In this document: positions 30,856 to 39,576 of the stretch, piece by piece
Position numbering within the stretch: the stretch's first letter is position 1
Layout: each line of letters begins with the position of its first letter
Assembly: GCA_022826965.1 (NCBI GenBank)
Contig: JAJDTU010000013.1
Coordinates: 527,746-591,745, forward strand
DNA length: 64,000 nt
Direction: 5' to 3'
Source of the DNA: Dehalococcoidia bacterium
GTDB taxonomy: Bacteria > Chloroflexota > Dehalococcoidia > Bin125
Notes under the pieces: generated by a model
Seen by the model: the letters and a program-made list of their open reading frames with translations, nothing else
The model's database searches: none
Told to the model about the DNA's origin: nothing
Made by a program: the position numbers and the translations under genes

Positions 30856-31976
30856 TGACAGCCTCTGCGCAGACCGTTGGTGACTGGGGGCCGCACGCCG
30901 CATCCCTGGCTGGCCGAACCCTCACCGCGATGCTCGGATCGGGCCGCATGCCTCATGCGCTGCTGATCGCCGGTCCAAGCGGCGTAGGCAAGCGTGACCT
31001 CGCGATTCGCACAGCGCAAGCGATGCTCTGCGAATCGGTCGAGCAACGTAGTGACGGTCCTTGCCGCGAGTGCCGCAACTGTCGCCGCCTACACGACCCC
31101 GCGCAACCGTCGCTCGATCCTCAGCATGTCGATATCGAAGTGGTGCGTCCCGGGCAGCTCTGCGAGAACCGGGAGCACGACAACCGCCATGCGCGCGAGA
31201 CCATCATTCCCATCTGCGCGATCCGCCGGCTTGAGCGCATCGTCACACTGACTCCTTTTGAAGCCAAACAGCGAGTCATCATCATCGATCCGGCCGACGT
31301 GTTTCACCCCGCCGCCTCTGATGCGTTCCTCAAAACACTGGAAGAACCGCCCGACAGCGTCCACTTCATTCTCATCACGGCTCAGCAAGAGTTGCTGCCC
31401 GAGACGATCCGCTCAAGATGCCGAGCGCTCACCCTCGCCCCGTTGCCGCCAAAGCAACTCGACGCCTGGATCGACCGCTGGTCGGAAACCGAGCAGGTCA
31501 GCCTGCCGGACGACCCCGAGCGTCGCGCCGAACTCGGTCGTCTCGCGCGAGGGCGGCCGGGCTGGCTGCAAGTCAACCTGCGCGAGGGCGACCCCGTCAC
31601 GCTGCGCGCGGCGCAAATCGATGACGCCGTGCGCATCGCCGAGTCAGATCGGGCCGAGCGTCTGAACTGGTCGGAGCAGCTGGTTGGCCGCGCGGCGACG
31701 CCTCAGAGCGTCGCCAACGTCGAACTCATCCTCGAGGCCTGGACCGACTGGTGGCGCGATCTCTGGTTGCAACAGACCGACCAGGCTGACGGCCTGATCC
31801 ACATCTCACAACGCGAACGCATCCAGCGGATCGCGGCCCTGTACGATCAACCTGAGCTCAGCCAGTTTCTGGAGATGATTCAACGCACTCGCGCCCTTGT
31901 CCGACGAGGCGTCAATGCCCGACTCGCGCTTGATGTGCTCCTACTCAACATCCCCGCCCCCAGGGAGTCCCCATGA
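30855..31976 (+). CDS. holB: DNA polymerase III delta' subunit
   Basis: 373 residues; clamp-loader subunit. P-loop-like GPSGVGKRDLA is at about residues 40-50. A zinc-binding cluster is seen around MLCES and CRECRNC. The acidic box is IIIDPADVFHPAASDAFLKTLEEPP, and the sensor motif is TIRSRCRA, as in delta'. The C-terminal helical domain is diverged. The stop overlaps ricT by 4 bp (ATGA), the order found in many Firmicutes. Confidence 0.85.
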   Translation: MTASAQTVGDWGPHAASLAGRTLTAMLGSGRMPHALLIAGPSGVGKRDLAIRTAQAMLCESVEQRSDGPCRECRNCRRLHDPAQPSLDPQHVDIEVVRPGQLCENREHDNRHARETIIPICAIRRLERIVTLTPFEAKQRVIIIDPADVFHPAASDAFLKTLEEPPDSVHFILITAQQELLPETIRSRCRALTLAPLPPKQLDAWIDRWSETEQVSLPDDPERRAELGRLARGRPGWLQVNLREGDPVTLRAAQIDDAVRIAESDRAERLNWSEQLVGRAATPQSVANVELILEAWTDWWRDLWLQQTDQADGLIHISQRERIQRIAALYDQPELSQFLEMIQRTRALVRRGVNARLALDVLLLNIPAPRESP

Positions 31977-33331
31977 ATCACGAATCCGACGACGGTTCAA
32001 CTACTCAGACCACATCAGAGACGCCGGCGGACGAACCCGCCTGTACGTCCGATCCACCGTCTGCCGAGGACGAACGCGTCATCATCGGCATCCGCATCCG
32101 CGAAGCCTCCCGCATCTACCACTTTTCGGCGCCGCGCGGCCGTGTCTTCACGGGCGACTACGTCGTCGTCAACCGAGCCCGCGGAGACCAACTCGCCCGT
32201 GTCGTCACCGTCCCCGACGACGATGCACCGACGCGGGAGATCCCCGGTGATGTCCGCCCGATCGTCCGGATCGCAGACGGGGAGGACCGCGAGCGCGCCT
32301 CACAGCAGGCCGAGCGCGCTGATCAGATCCTGCAGGACATGCGCTCAACAGCGGTGAAGGAAGATCTCGGCCTCTATCCGGTTGCAATCGAGCTGAGCCT
32401 GGACGGTGACCGGGGCACGGCCTGGTTCCAGGCGCCCGAACATGTCGACTTTCGCCAGATGCTGGATGACGTCCAAGACAAGTACGACGTCCGCCTGCAC
32501 ATGCAACAGGCCAACCAAAGAGAACGCGCCAGCTTGGTCGACGGCTACGACATCTGCGGACTGCGCCTCTGCTGCTCGAGCTGGATGACCGACTTCCCGC
32601 ACGTCGGCATTCGGGTGGCCAAGGACCAGGATCTCTCGCTCAATCCCGACAGCATCTCCGGTGTCTGCGGCCGCCTGCTCTGCTGCCTGACATTCGAGCA
32701 CGAGGTCTACCGGGAGATGCGCGGCTCGCTGCCTCGCGTCGGCAAGCGCGTCAGCACACCCGCCGGCATGGGCAAGGTGATCAAACTCAACGTGCTCCAG
32801 CAAAAGGTGACCATCGCACTCGACGATCATTCGCAGCGCGTCGACGTGCCGGCCGACGAAATCGGCCTCGCCGTCCGTACCGAGGACGCTCCCAATCAGG
32901 CTCTCGTCGATGCCGAACGCTACCGCAAAGAGGACGAGGAACGGGCCGCGGCGCTGCGCGAAGCCGCCGCTCCGCCGCCGGGCACTGAATCGACCGACAC
33001 GGAGCGCGGACCGGGGCAGCGACGCAAGCGCCGCCGATCTCGCAGGTCAAGAGCGGAGACCCCGTCCGACGGCCGAAACGACGAGCCCGCCTCAACGCAG
33101 TCAGGACAACCACAAGAAGCGACCGGAGAGACTTCGAGCAAGCGACCCTCGAGAAGACGGAGGCGGCGCAAGGCGCAAGTCGTCAACCAGCAACAGTCCG
33201 ATGCGGCGTCGGACGAGACCAATGCGCCGTTGCAGAGACCCGAAGGCGATGGTCGGCGTTCTCGCCGCCGGCGGCGTCGCTCACGGCGCGCCGTCAACCA
33301 GCCCGACGAGGACTCGACCCCGTCCGAGTAG
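31973..33331 (+). CDS. ricT: RicT/PSP1-domain protein with long Arg-rich C-terminal tail
   Basis: 452 residues. The PSP1 core is about 35-310. It carries the cysteine sets DICGLRLCC and SGVCGRLLCC, which bind a 4Fe-4S cluster in the RicA-RicF-RicT complex of Bacillus, a modulator of RNA processing. After about residue 335 comes a disordered tail. It has several blocks of four to seven basic residues (QRRKRRRSRRSR, SRRRRRRKAQ, RRSRRRRRRSRR) separated by Ser/Gln/Glu-rich spacers. The tail probably binds RNA and is not part of the usual family. Confidence 0.88.
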   Translation: MNHESDDGSTTQTTSETPADEPACTSDPPSAEDERVIIGIRIREASRIYHFSAPRGRVFTGDYVVVNRARGDQLARVVTVPDDDAPTREIPGDVRPIVRIADGEDRERASQQAERADQILQDMRSTAVKEDLGLYPVAIELSLDGDRGTAWFQAPEHVDFRQMLDDVQDKYDVRLHMQQANQRERASLVDGYDICGLRLCCSSWMTDFPHVGIRVAKDQDLSLNPDSISGVCGRLLCCLTFEHEVYREMRGSLPRVGKRVSTPAGMGKVIKLNVLQQKVTIALDDHSQRVDVPADEIGLAVRTEDAPNQALVDAERYRKEDEERAAALREAAAPPPGTESTDTERGPGQRRKRRRSRRSRAETPSDGRNDEPASTQSGQPQEATGETSSKRPSRRRRRRKAQVVNQQQSDAASDETNAPLQRPEGDGRRSRRRRRRSRRAVNQPDEDSTPSE

Positions 33332-33336
33332 CCGTC

Positions 33337-34317
33337 TCAGATGCCGAATGACTCGGTGTCTTCTTCGTCTTCAAGCTGGGCGCCGCTGATCTGCGTCGTC
33401 AACGCGTCGAGTTGCTCCTCGTCGTACCAGTGCACCACGATCCGACCACCGGGACCCGAACCGTTACGGCCCACACGGACCTCCACCTTCGTGCCCAGCG
33501 CAGCTTCAAGTCGCCGCGACGCGCCCAGGACGAGCGCCGACTCATCGCCCGTTTCCGACCTCCGCTCCTGCTCACGCTCGGCCAGCTTGCGAACAGCATC
33601 CTCAAGCTGACGCACCGTCCAGCCGCGCTCGACCGCTCGTTCGGCCAATGAGGGACGCTCCGACATCGGCGCGGGCAACAGCGCGCGACCGTGACCTTCG
33701 CTGAGCGATCCCGCAGCGAGCAACGCCTGCACCGAATCGGGCAACTGCAGCAGGCGCACCAGGTTGGCAACCGACGCCCGGCTCTTGCCGACCTGCGTGG
33801 CGATCCGCTGCTGCGTCCATCCGGCGTCAGCCAGTTGATCGAATGCCCTGGCCAATTCGATCGGATTCAGATCCGTTCGCTGCACGTTCTCGACCAGGGC
33901 CAGAGTCAGACTCTCGTGCTCGTCGTCGCTCGCGTCTTCCTGCACCACGATCGGGACCATCTGCATACCCGCGAGGCCCGCCGCGCGCCAGCGCCGCTCG
34001 CCCGCGATCAGCTCATACCCACCGGAGTCATTGGGCCGCACCAGCAGCGGTTGCAGGATGCCGTGCTCGCGGATACTCGAAGCGAGTTCCTCGAGTTGAT
34101 TCTGGTCGAAGCCCTGTCGAGGCTGCGCCGGATTCGCCGAGATCGAGCCGATCGGCGCCCGCGCTTGGCCATCCGCCACGTTCGAAGAGCTCGGAATCAA
34201 GGAGTCCAGCCCGCGACCGAGGCCTCGACGCGCTGGCGGCGTGCTCCATGGCCGGCCTGCCTGCGGCGCACCGTTCTCGTGAGTCCCCGACCCAGAATTG
34301 GACCCCGGCGTCGTCAT
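33337..34317 (-). CDS. parB: ParB chromosome-partitioning CTPase/DNA-binding protein
   Basis: 326 residues. After a variable N-terminus with a GRGLDSLIP motif come the ParB/Srx fold (ELIAGERRWRAAGLAG, the CTP-binding GERRxRA box), VENVQRTDLNPIE, and a helix-turn-helix for parS (WTQQRIATQVGKSRASVANL). A C-terminal dimerisation domain closes it. The start overlaps the parA stop (ATGA). A perfect parS site lies 4.2 kb away at 38522. Confidence 0.96.
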   Translation of the reverse strand: MTTPGSNSGSGTHENGAPQAGRPWSTPPARRGLGRGLDSLIPSSSNVADGQARAPIGSISANPAQPRQGFDQNQLEELASSIREHGILQPLLVRPNDSGGYELIAGERRWRAAGLAGMQMVPIVVQEDASDDEHESLTLALVENVQRTDLNPIELARAFDQLADAGWTQQRIATQVGKSRASVANLVRLLQLPDSVQALLAAGSLSEGHGRALLPAPMSERPSLAERAVERGWTVRQLEDAVRKLAEREQERRSETGDESALVLGASRRLEAALGTKVEVRVGRNGSGPGGRIVVHWYDEEQLDALTTQISGAQLEDEEDTESFGI

Positions 34318-35120
34318 GTCAGCGCTCCATCCCCTACACGGTTCGCATACAAGCTCGACGAGGGCAGCTCCGAGAGGCGAACCAACAACTCACCCGCCAG
34401 CTCCCGATACGCCTCTGCACCACGAGACCGGGGCGCGTAGTCAATGATCGGTCGCTGGTGGCTCGGCGCCTCGGACAGCCGAATCGACCGCGGGATGATC
34501 GTATCAAACGTCGAACTGATATGCGATCGCAGCTGCGCCGCCACATCCTGCGACAGTCGGGTGCGCCCGTCATACATGGTCGCCACGACCCCAAGCAGTT
34601 GCAAACCGGGATGAAGATGCATCTGCACTCGCCGGATCGTCTCGAGCAACGCCGACAGGCCCTCCAACGCGAGGTACTCGCACTGCACCGGCGCAATCGC
34701 CGCGTCCGAGGCGACCAGCGCATTCAACGTCATCAGTCCTAGCGACGGACCGCAATCGATCAGGACCAGGTCGTACGTCTCGGCCACCGCCGACAACGCG
34801 CCGCGCAGAACGTACTCGCGCTGCGGCTGACCGGCCAACTCGAGCTCGGCCGCAACCAGATCCATCGAGGACGGAGCCACGTCGAGCGCCGCCCAGGCGG
34901 TCGGGACGATGCACTGCTTCAGCGGAATCTCACCCAACAGCGCGTCGTAGATGTGAGCGCCCGAGGCGTCGGCCCCGAGGGCGGACGTCGCGTTCGCCTG
35001 CGCGTCGGCATCGATCACCAGCGTGCGCCGACCCATCTCTGCCGCCGCCGCCGCCAGATTGACCGTGGTCGTCGTCTTGCCGACGCCGCCCTTCTGGTTC
35101 GCGACCGCGACCACACTCAC
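34314..35120 (-). CDS. parA: ParA/Soj chromosome-partitioning ATPase
   Basis: 268 residues from GTG 35120. The deviant Walker A is NQKGGVGKTTTT with the signature lysine; DADAQANATSALG and LIDCGPSLGLMTLNAL follow. It has no N-terminal DNA-binding domain, so it is the chromosomal Soj type. It couples ParB-parS segregation to nucleoid gradients. Confidence 0.97.
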   Translation of the reverse strand: MSVVAVANQKGGVGKTTTTVNLAAAAAEMGRRTLVIDADAQANATSALGADASGAHIYDALLGEIPLKQCIVPTAWAALDVAPSSMDLVAAELELAGQPQREYVLRGALSAVAETYDLVLIDCGPSLGLMTLNALVASDAAIAPVQCEYLALEGLSALLETIRRVQMHLHPGLQLLGVVATMYDGRTRLSQDVAAQLRSHISSTFDTIIPRSIRLSEAPSHQRPIIDYAPRSRGAEAYRELAGELLVRLSELPSSSLYANRVGDGALT

Positions 35121-35198
35121 GGCAAATCCACGTCAATGCGCCTCCATCGGCTGTACGCCGAGGATAATGGGTCAACCCGTTACGTCGCCTGGCGGCGA

Positions 35199-36269
35199 CT
35201 AGTCGTCACGGTACAGAATTCGTACCCGCCGCGACGAGCCTTCTCCCTGTGACTCCGTCTTCAGTTCCGGGTCATCCTGCAGTTGCAAATGGATGATCCG
35301 ACGCTCGGCGGCAGGCATCACGCCCAGTGTGACCGGCTCGCCTTGCTCTCGGACCTCAGCCGCCGCTCGCTGAGCCATCTCCACCAGCGCCGTTTCGCGC
35401 CGCCGTCGGTAGCCGTCGACATCCACCGTGACCGGATTGTTGCCGTCGAGCGCGCGGCTCACGATCACGTTGACCACGTATTGCAGCGCGGCCACGTGCG
35501 CGCCGTGCCGGCCAATCAACAAACCCAGGTCTTCGTCGCCCACCGGCGCCACGTCGAGCACCGCCACCGCGTGTCCCAGGCCGTCCATCGGGGTCTCCGG
35601 ATCCCGCGCCGTGACCTGGACATCGAAGCCCAGCTGGTGGGCGACATCGGTCAACACCTCGACCGCGAACTGGCGAGGATCCTCGTTCGGCTCGAAGTCC
35701 GGATCGGCGAGCAACTCGAACGGCCCAATCGGCGCGCGCGCCGGTTGCCGGTCGCGCGCTTCGTCGCGGCTTCGGCCCCTGCGACGGTTGCCCTGTCGCG
35801 CGCGACCTCGATCACGGCGGCCTCCGGAAGCGGGTGGCGCCGATGCCGGCCTCGATCGAGAGCGATGATCGGGCTGAACGCTCTGCTGGCTGTCCGAACC
35901 GGACGTAGATCCCGGTGCTGTGGGTTGGACCACCGTGCGCCGACCGCCTGAACGTCTGCCGCCACCGGATCGACCGCTGCGCGACGCGACCTCGGACTGC
36001 GTGCCGCCCTCGATCTCCGTCAGATCGGAATAGTCATCGATTCGCGGCAGCGCCGGCGCGTCGGAACCGCTGCGCGAACCTCGATCGCTGCCCCGGGGCG
36101 TGACCCGGACCAGCGACTGCGCGTGTCCGATGCCCAGAATTCCTGTCCGGCCCTCCTGCAACACCTCGACGTCGACCTGCGCGCGACTCATTCCGAGCCT
36201 GCGCAACGCCGCCTGGACCGCATCGTCCACGGTCCGTCCTGCCTGTTCGATCGCATCCCTGTTCGCCAT
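35199..36269 (-). CDS. jag: Jag/KhpB family RNA-binding protein (Jag_N, KH, R3H)
   Basis: 356 residues from ATG 36269 (GGAG 8 nt upstream). Jag_N (about 1-50) contains VDVEVLQEGRTGILGIG. A basic, Ser/Gly/Arg-rich linker of about 130 residues follows. The KH domain has GLLIGRHGAHVAALQYVVN and the R3H domain ends in GVMPAAERRIIHLQLQ. The linker is far longer than usual. KhpB binds small RNAs and influences division and wall synthesis. It is in the normal slot downstream of yidC. Confidence 0.92.
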   Translation of the reverse strand: MANRDAIEQAGRTVDDAVQAALRRLGMSRAQVDVEVLQEGRTGILGIGHAQSLVRVTPRGSDRGSRSGSDAPALPRIDDYSDLTEIEGGTQSEVASRSGRSGGGRRSGGRRTVVQPTAPGSTSGSDSQQSVQPDHRSRSRPASAPPASGGRRDRGRARQGNRRRGRSRDEARDRQPARAPIGPFELLADPDFEPNEDPRQFAVEVLTDVAHQLGFDVQVTARDPETPMDGLGHAVAVLDVAPVGDEDLGLLIGRHGAHVAALQYVVNVIVSRALDGNNPVTVDVDGYRRRRETALVEMAQRAAAEVREQGEPVTLGVMPAAERRIIHLQLQDDPELKTESQGEGSSRRVRILYRDD

Positions 36270-36351
36270 GGCCACTTCTCCAACTGTTGCGGATGTCGGA
36301 CCGCGCCGTTCGCTCGCTCACTGCGCCGGCGACTGGCCCGCTACATCCCTC

Positions 36352-37320
36352 TCATCGCGACCTGTTCGCCCGCCGGCGTCGTTGCCGGCGGCGACGTGCC
36401 GCGCTTGTTTGCCGTCGTTGCGGACGTTCCTGCTGCTCTGGTGCTTCTTGCCCATCCGGCGTAGCCGGCGCGGGGTCGTCGACCGACTCCGCGTCTGCCT
36501 CGATGGTCACCGTGCCGCCGCCTGCTGCCGCTGCTGCCGCGGCGGGGACCGGCAGCGGTTCGGACGACAGCAGCCACTTCCACGACCACTTCAGACCCTG
36601 GCGGTAGAAGTAGTAGTAGTAGGACGTCAGAATCGTGAAGATCGAGGTCACCAGCCAGTAGAGCCCCAGCCCGGCCGGCACCTGCAGCGTGAAAAAGCCG
36701 AACATGAACGGCATCATCCAGAGCATCGTGCGGTTCATCGACTCGGACCGCTCATCCCGTGGACCCATCCGCGCGGTCGAGACCTTTTGCTGGATGTACG
36801 CCGTGGCGCCGACCATGATCGCGAGCGGCAATGACTGCTCCAGCGAGGAAGAGCCCAGGTCCCAGAACAGGAAATCCCGGTTGATCGGGATCGCCGACGT
36901 GATGTACGCCCAGTCGTATAGGTCGCTCGACAGGCGCAACAGCTGTTCCGGCGTATCGCCCAGCGTCCGCCTCAATACCTGGTAGAGCGCGATCCAGATC
37001 GGCATCTGCACGAGCAATGGCCAGAGACAACCGAGCGGATTGAAGCCCGCCTCGCGGTAGACCTTCATCAACTCTTCCTGGCGGCGTTTCGGATCCTTGT
37101 ACTTCTTCTGGATCTCCTGCATCCGCGGCTGCATCTCCTGCATCCCGCGAGTCGCCCGCAGCTGCCGAAGGGTCAACGGGTAGGTCACCACGCGCACGAT
37201 CAGCGTGAACAGGATGATTGCGACGCCGTAGTTGTCATCGACCGCGTGGGCAATCACGATCAGCCCGTTCATGATCGGGCCGATCAGGATGTCATTCCAG
37301 ATGAAGTCGAGTATGTCCAT
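36352..37320 (-). CDS. yidC: Membrane protein insertase YidC/Oxa1
   Basis: 322 residues with the five-helix Oxa1-type core and no large periplasmic domain, as in monoderms. The amphipathic segment TYPLTLRQLRATRGMQEMQP and the YKDPKRRQEELMKVYREAGFNP motif are diagnostic. The hydrophilic-groove Arg may be within the first helix-loop segment. The C-terminal tail is Arg-rich (RRRRQRRRRANRSR), a ribosome-binding feature of Oxa1. There is no classical signal peptide. Confidence 0.95.
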   Translation of the reverse strand: MDILDFIWNDILIGPIMNGLIVIAHAVDDNYGVAIILFTLIVRVVTYPLTLRQLRATRGMQEMQPRMQEIQKKYKDPKRRQEELMKVYREAGFNPLGCLWPLLVQMPIWIALYQVLRRTLGDTPEQLLRLSSDLYDWAYITSAIPINRDFLFWDLGSSSLEQSLPLAIMVGATAYIQQKVSTARMGPRDERSESMNRTMLWMMPFMFGFFTLQVPAGLGLYWLVTSIFTILTSYYYYFYRQGLKWSWKWLLSSEPLPVPAAAAAAAGGGTVTIEADAESVDDPAPATPDGQEAPEQQERPQRRQTSAARRRRQRRRRANRSR

Positions 37321-37326
37321 CGTCAG

Positions 37327-38538
37327 TTAGTTCTGCGGATACAGCTTCACGGCCTGATTCGCGCCAAGCAACACGGCATAGAGCGAGCCGTCCTCGTCGC
37401 TGACCAGGATCCGGTCCTCGCGCAGGATCGCGTTCGCCATCAGGTCCTTCGCCCCCTCGAGGCGGAACTGCCTCAGCAGCGAGCCGTCCGCCGCGTTGAG
37501 TTGATGAATCATCCCGCCGCGAGCCACCAGTACGAGGATCCCGTCCCCGCTTCCGTCCTCCCGCTCGACCAGGAGCGGTTGCGCGCGAATTCGATCGTCG
37601 GCCCCAAACGGTTCCAACCAGCGCTTCGCTCCGGTGCGCGTGTCGAAGGCGTAGACGTTCCCGCGCAGATCCGTGACGTACATCACCCCGTCGTGGATCA
37701 ACGGAGTGCCCCAAAGCCAGTGCGACGCCTGCGCCTCCCAGACCAGTCCGCCGGTCGCCGCGTCCAGTCCGTACAACGATCGGTCCAGGCCGCCGACGTA
37801 GACCAACCCGTCCGAGGCGCTGACCGCGCCGGCGATCCCGCTCTCAATCTCGATCTGCCAGGCTTCCGTACCTGCCTGGGGACCGTCGACATTGATGGCC
37901 GTGACGCGGCCATCCAACCCGGCCACGACGAGCAGCCGGCCGCGATCCGTGTCGACCAATGCCGGTCCACCCCAGATCTGCAGTTCCGAATCCCCGCTCC
38001 ACGTCCAGACCGGTTCGCCCGGCTGCTCGATGTCCACCGCATAGACCCGGTACGCGGTATCGGCCAGGTATACCCGCGCGCCGTCGACGACTAGGTCGGC
38101 CACCAGACGCGCCTCGCTGTCAAACACAATGCGCGCCGATTCGCCGTCGCGTCGCACCGCGTAGAGCACGCCGTCCGAGTAACCCGCCAACAGCCATTCA
38201 TCGGTCGATTCCACCCAGACCGGGTCGGCGTAGAAGGCTTCCGGTTCAATCTCGACGTCAAGGCCCGGGAAGTTCCCGTCATCGTCGGGGAACTGCCAGG
38301 CGGCCGCGCCGAAGTTGCCGTCCACCAGGCGCAGTGCGACCACCGTCTTCTCTCCGGTCGGAGCAAGCAACTGCGTTTCCGGTTCAACGGGGTCGGGCGT
38401 CGGCGCAGCCCAACCGTCCGGTTGATCGGCGACGTCGCAGGCGACAAGCACGGGAATCACAAGCAGGAGCACCGCGACAATCGGCACCCGAAGCCAGCGG
38501 CGGCGAGCTGAGCGGTCAGATTGTTTCACGTGAAACAT
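37327..38538 (-). CDS. PQQ-repeat beta-propeller lipoprotein
   Basis: 403 residues from ATG 38538. MFHVKQS comes first because the parS site is the start of the reading frame. A basic n-region, hydrophobic helix and lipobox VLVAC follow, so it is lipid-anchored. The rest shows seven or eight blade-like repeats of the PQQ/WD-like type (GLDAATGGLVWEAQ, AFDTRTGAKRW, QLNAADGSLLRQF, SDEDGSLYAVLLG). It is BamB-like in fold, but a diderm BAM role is doubtful. Its place between yidD and yidC suggests an envelope-assembly role (inference). Confidence 0.8.
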   Translation of the reverse strand: MFHVKQSDRSARRRWLRVPIVAVLLLVIPVLVACDVADQPDGWAAPTPDPVEPETQLLAPTGEKTVVALRLVDGNFGAAAWQFPDDDGNFPGLDVEIEPEAFYADPVWVESTDEWLLAGYSDGVLYAVRRDGESARIVFDSEARLVADLVVDGARVYLADTAYRVYAVDIEQPGEPVWTWSGDSELQIWGGPALVDTDRGRLLVVAGLDGRVTAINVDGPQAGTEAWQIEIESGIAGAVSASDGLVYVGGLDRSLYGLDAATGGLVWEAQASHWLWGTPLIHDGVMYVTDLRGNVYAFDTRTGAKRWLEPFGADDRIRAQPLLVEREDGSGDGILVLVARGGMIHQLNAADGSLLRQFRLEGAKDLMANAILREDRILVSDEDGSLYAVLLGANQAVKLYPQN

Positions 38539-38830
38539 CCTGAACACGACTTGTCTCTTGGACCGTTGGCGCCGGATCGTATCCGCCCGAGTTGAACGGA
38601 TTGCAACGCAGTACCCGCCAGATTCCCAGGCCCATGCCCACCAACGCGCCGCGCGCCCGGACCGCATCGATCGTGTACTGCGAGCACGAGGGCTCGAATC
38701 GGCACTGCGATCCAAGCGCCGCGAACAGCGGCGACAGCACCGCCTGATACCCGAGCAACAGCAGAATCGTCAGCCGGCTGGGAAGTCGGCTCAGAGATTG
38801 CGCGCGAATAGCGAGTTCCGCCCGCTTCAC
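38516..38830 (-). CDS. yidD: Membrane protein insertion efficiency factor YidD
   Basis: 104 residues. The family signature is clear: a hydrophobic/amphipathic helix LTILLLLGYQAVLSPLFAAL, CRFEPSCSQYTIDAVRARG and WRVLRCNPFNSGGYDPAP. The last codons (DVSRETI) read through parS and overlap the lipoprotein start by 23 bp. The GTG start overlaps the rnpA stop. Confidence 0.94.
   Translation of the reverse strand: MKRAELAIRAQSLSRLPSRLTILLLLGYQAVLSPLFAALGSQCRFEPSCSQYTIDAVRARGALVGMGLGIWRVLRCNPFNSGGYDPAPTVQETSRVQDVSRETI
38522..38537. promoter_or_regulatory. parS centromere site (perfect 16-bp palindrome)
   Basis: TGTTTCACGTGAAACA matches the consensus parS with no mismatch and is fully palindromic. 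It is bound by ParB (gene at 33337-34317). It lies inside coding sequence, encoding the C-terminal residues of YidD in one frame and residues 1-5 of the lipoprotein (MFHVK) in another. It marks the origin-proximal region. Confidence 0.97.
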
Positions 38831-39252
38831 GACGCACCTCGTATCTCGCGGTCCAGAGGGTGGTCACCCGCCGCTCGCCCGCCGGTAAGCCGATTGGCCG
38901 TATGTCTAATCAGTCGCTGGAGCGTGTCATCCAGCCGCGCGAAATCAGCCTCCGCTGCCCCTTGACGCGCGATCACCACGACATCCAGACCGCGACAGGC
39001 GCCCTCGTCGTTCAGTTGACGCACCGACGCGCGTAGCCGCCGACGGATTCGGTTCCTCACTACCGCCCCGCCCATGCGCTTACTCACGGCGAACCCGAAC
39101 CGACAGGGAAGCTCAGCCGAATCGGCGTCTCGTTGCCGGGCTCGCACCGCCAGCACCCCGCTCGAGCGCGAGATGCCTTCTCGGAACACGGCATCGAAGT
39201 CCGACTTCCGTCGTAGTCGCTGATCACCACGCATCGTTCGTTGGTGCTTCAC
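38827..39252 (-). CDS. rnpA: Ribonuclease P protein component
   Basis: 141 residues. Assists the RNase P RNA in tRNA 5' maturation. It begins near MRGDQRLRRKSDFDAVFREG and carries the RNR motif as RFGFAVSKRMGGAVVRNRIRRRL. LDVVVIARQGAAEADFARL is also typical. Annotated from GTG 39252; ATG 39234 is an alternative. It lies between rpmH and yidD, the universal order. Confidence 0.95.
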   Translation of the reverse strand: MKHQRTMRGDQRLRRKSDFDAVFREGISRSSGVLAVRARQRDADSAELPCRFGFAVSKRMGGAVVRNRIRRRLRASVRQLNDEGACRGLDVVVIARQGAAEADFARLDDTLQRLIRHTANRLTGGRAAGDHPLDREIRGAS

Positions 39253-39297
39253 GCGGCCTGAGCGCGCGGTCCAACATGGATTCGGATCGAAACGTAC

Positions 39298-39438
39298 TCA
39301 GACGACGGTCAACCGCCGCCGGCCGCGGGCTCGGCGACGCTTGATCACGGCGCGTCCCCCTCGGCTTGACATTCGCTTGAGGAATCCATGTTCCCGCCTG
39401 CGCGGAATCCGTTTCGGTTGGTAGGTGCGTTTCGGCAT
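39298..39438 (-). CDS. rpmH: 50S ribosomal protein L34
   Basis: A 46-codon gene: [20 protein letters not shown], then [20 protein letters not shown] and a LTVV end. The motif KRTYQP and the Arg/Lys-rich body are diagnostic. An ATGATG pair offers a second start at 39441. A GAGGGAG box directly precedes it. No dnaA lies upstream, where many bacteria have it. Confidence 0.96.
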   Translation of the reverse strand: MPKRTYQPKRIPRRREHGFLKRMSSRGGRAVIKRRRARGRRRLTVV

Positions 39439-39576
39439 CATCTCCCTCGACACATCACGGGACACACGGGCCCTGTCGACGCGGAGCAGTAGGACAAGTA
39501 CTGCTCAGTATACGCCAGCCCCGGATTCCGGCGGCGTTGCCTGGACTGCGTAGATCGGCACTCAGGCGTCGAACCT

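Noticed and set aside
39439..39576. Candidate oriC next to rpmH
   Set aside because: No DnaA-box cluster or AT-rich unwinding element is visible in the gap.
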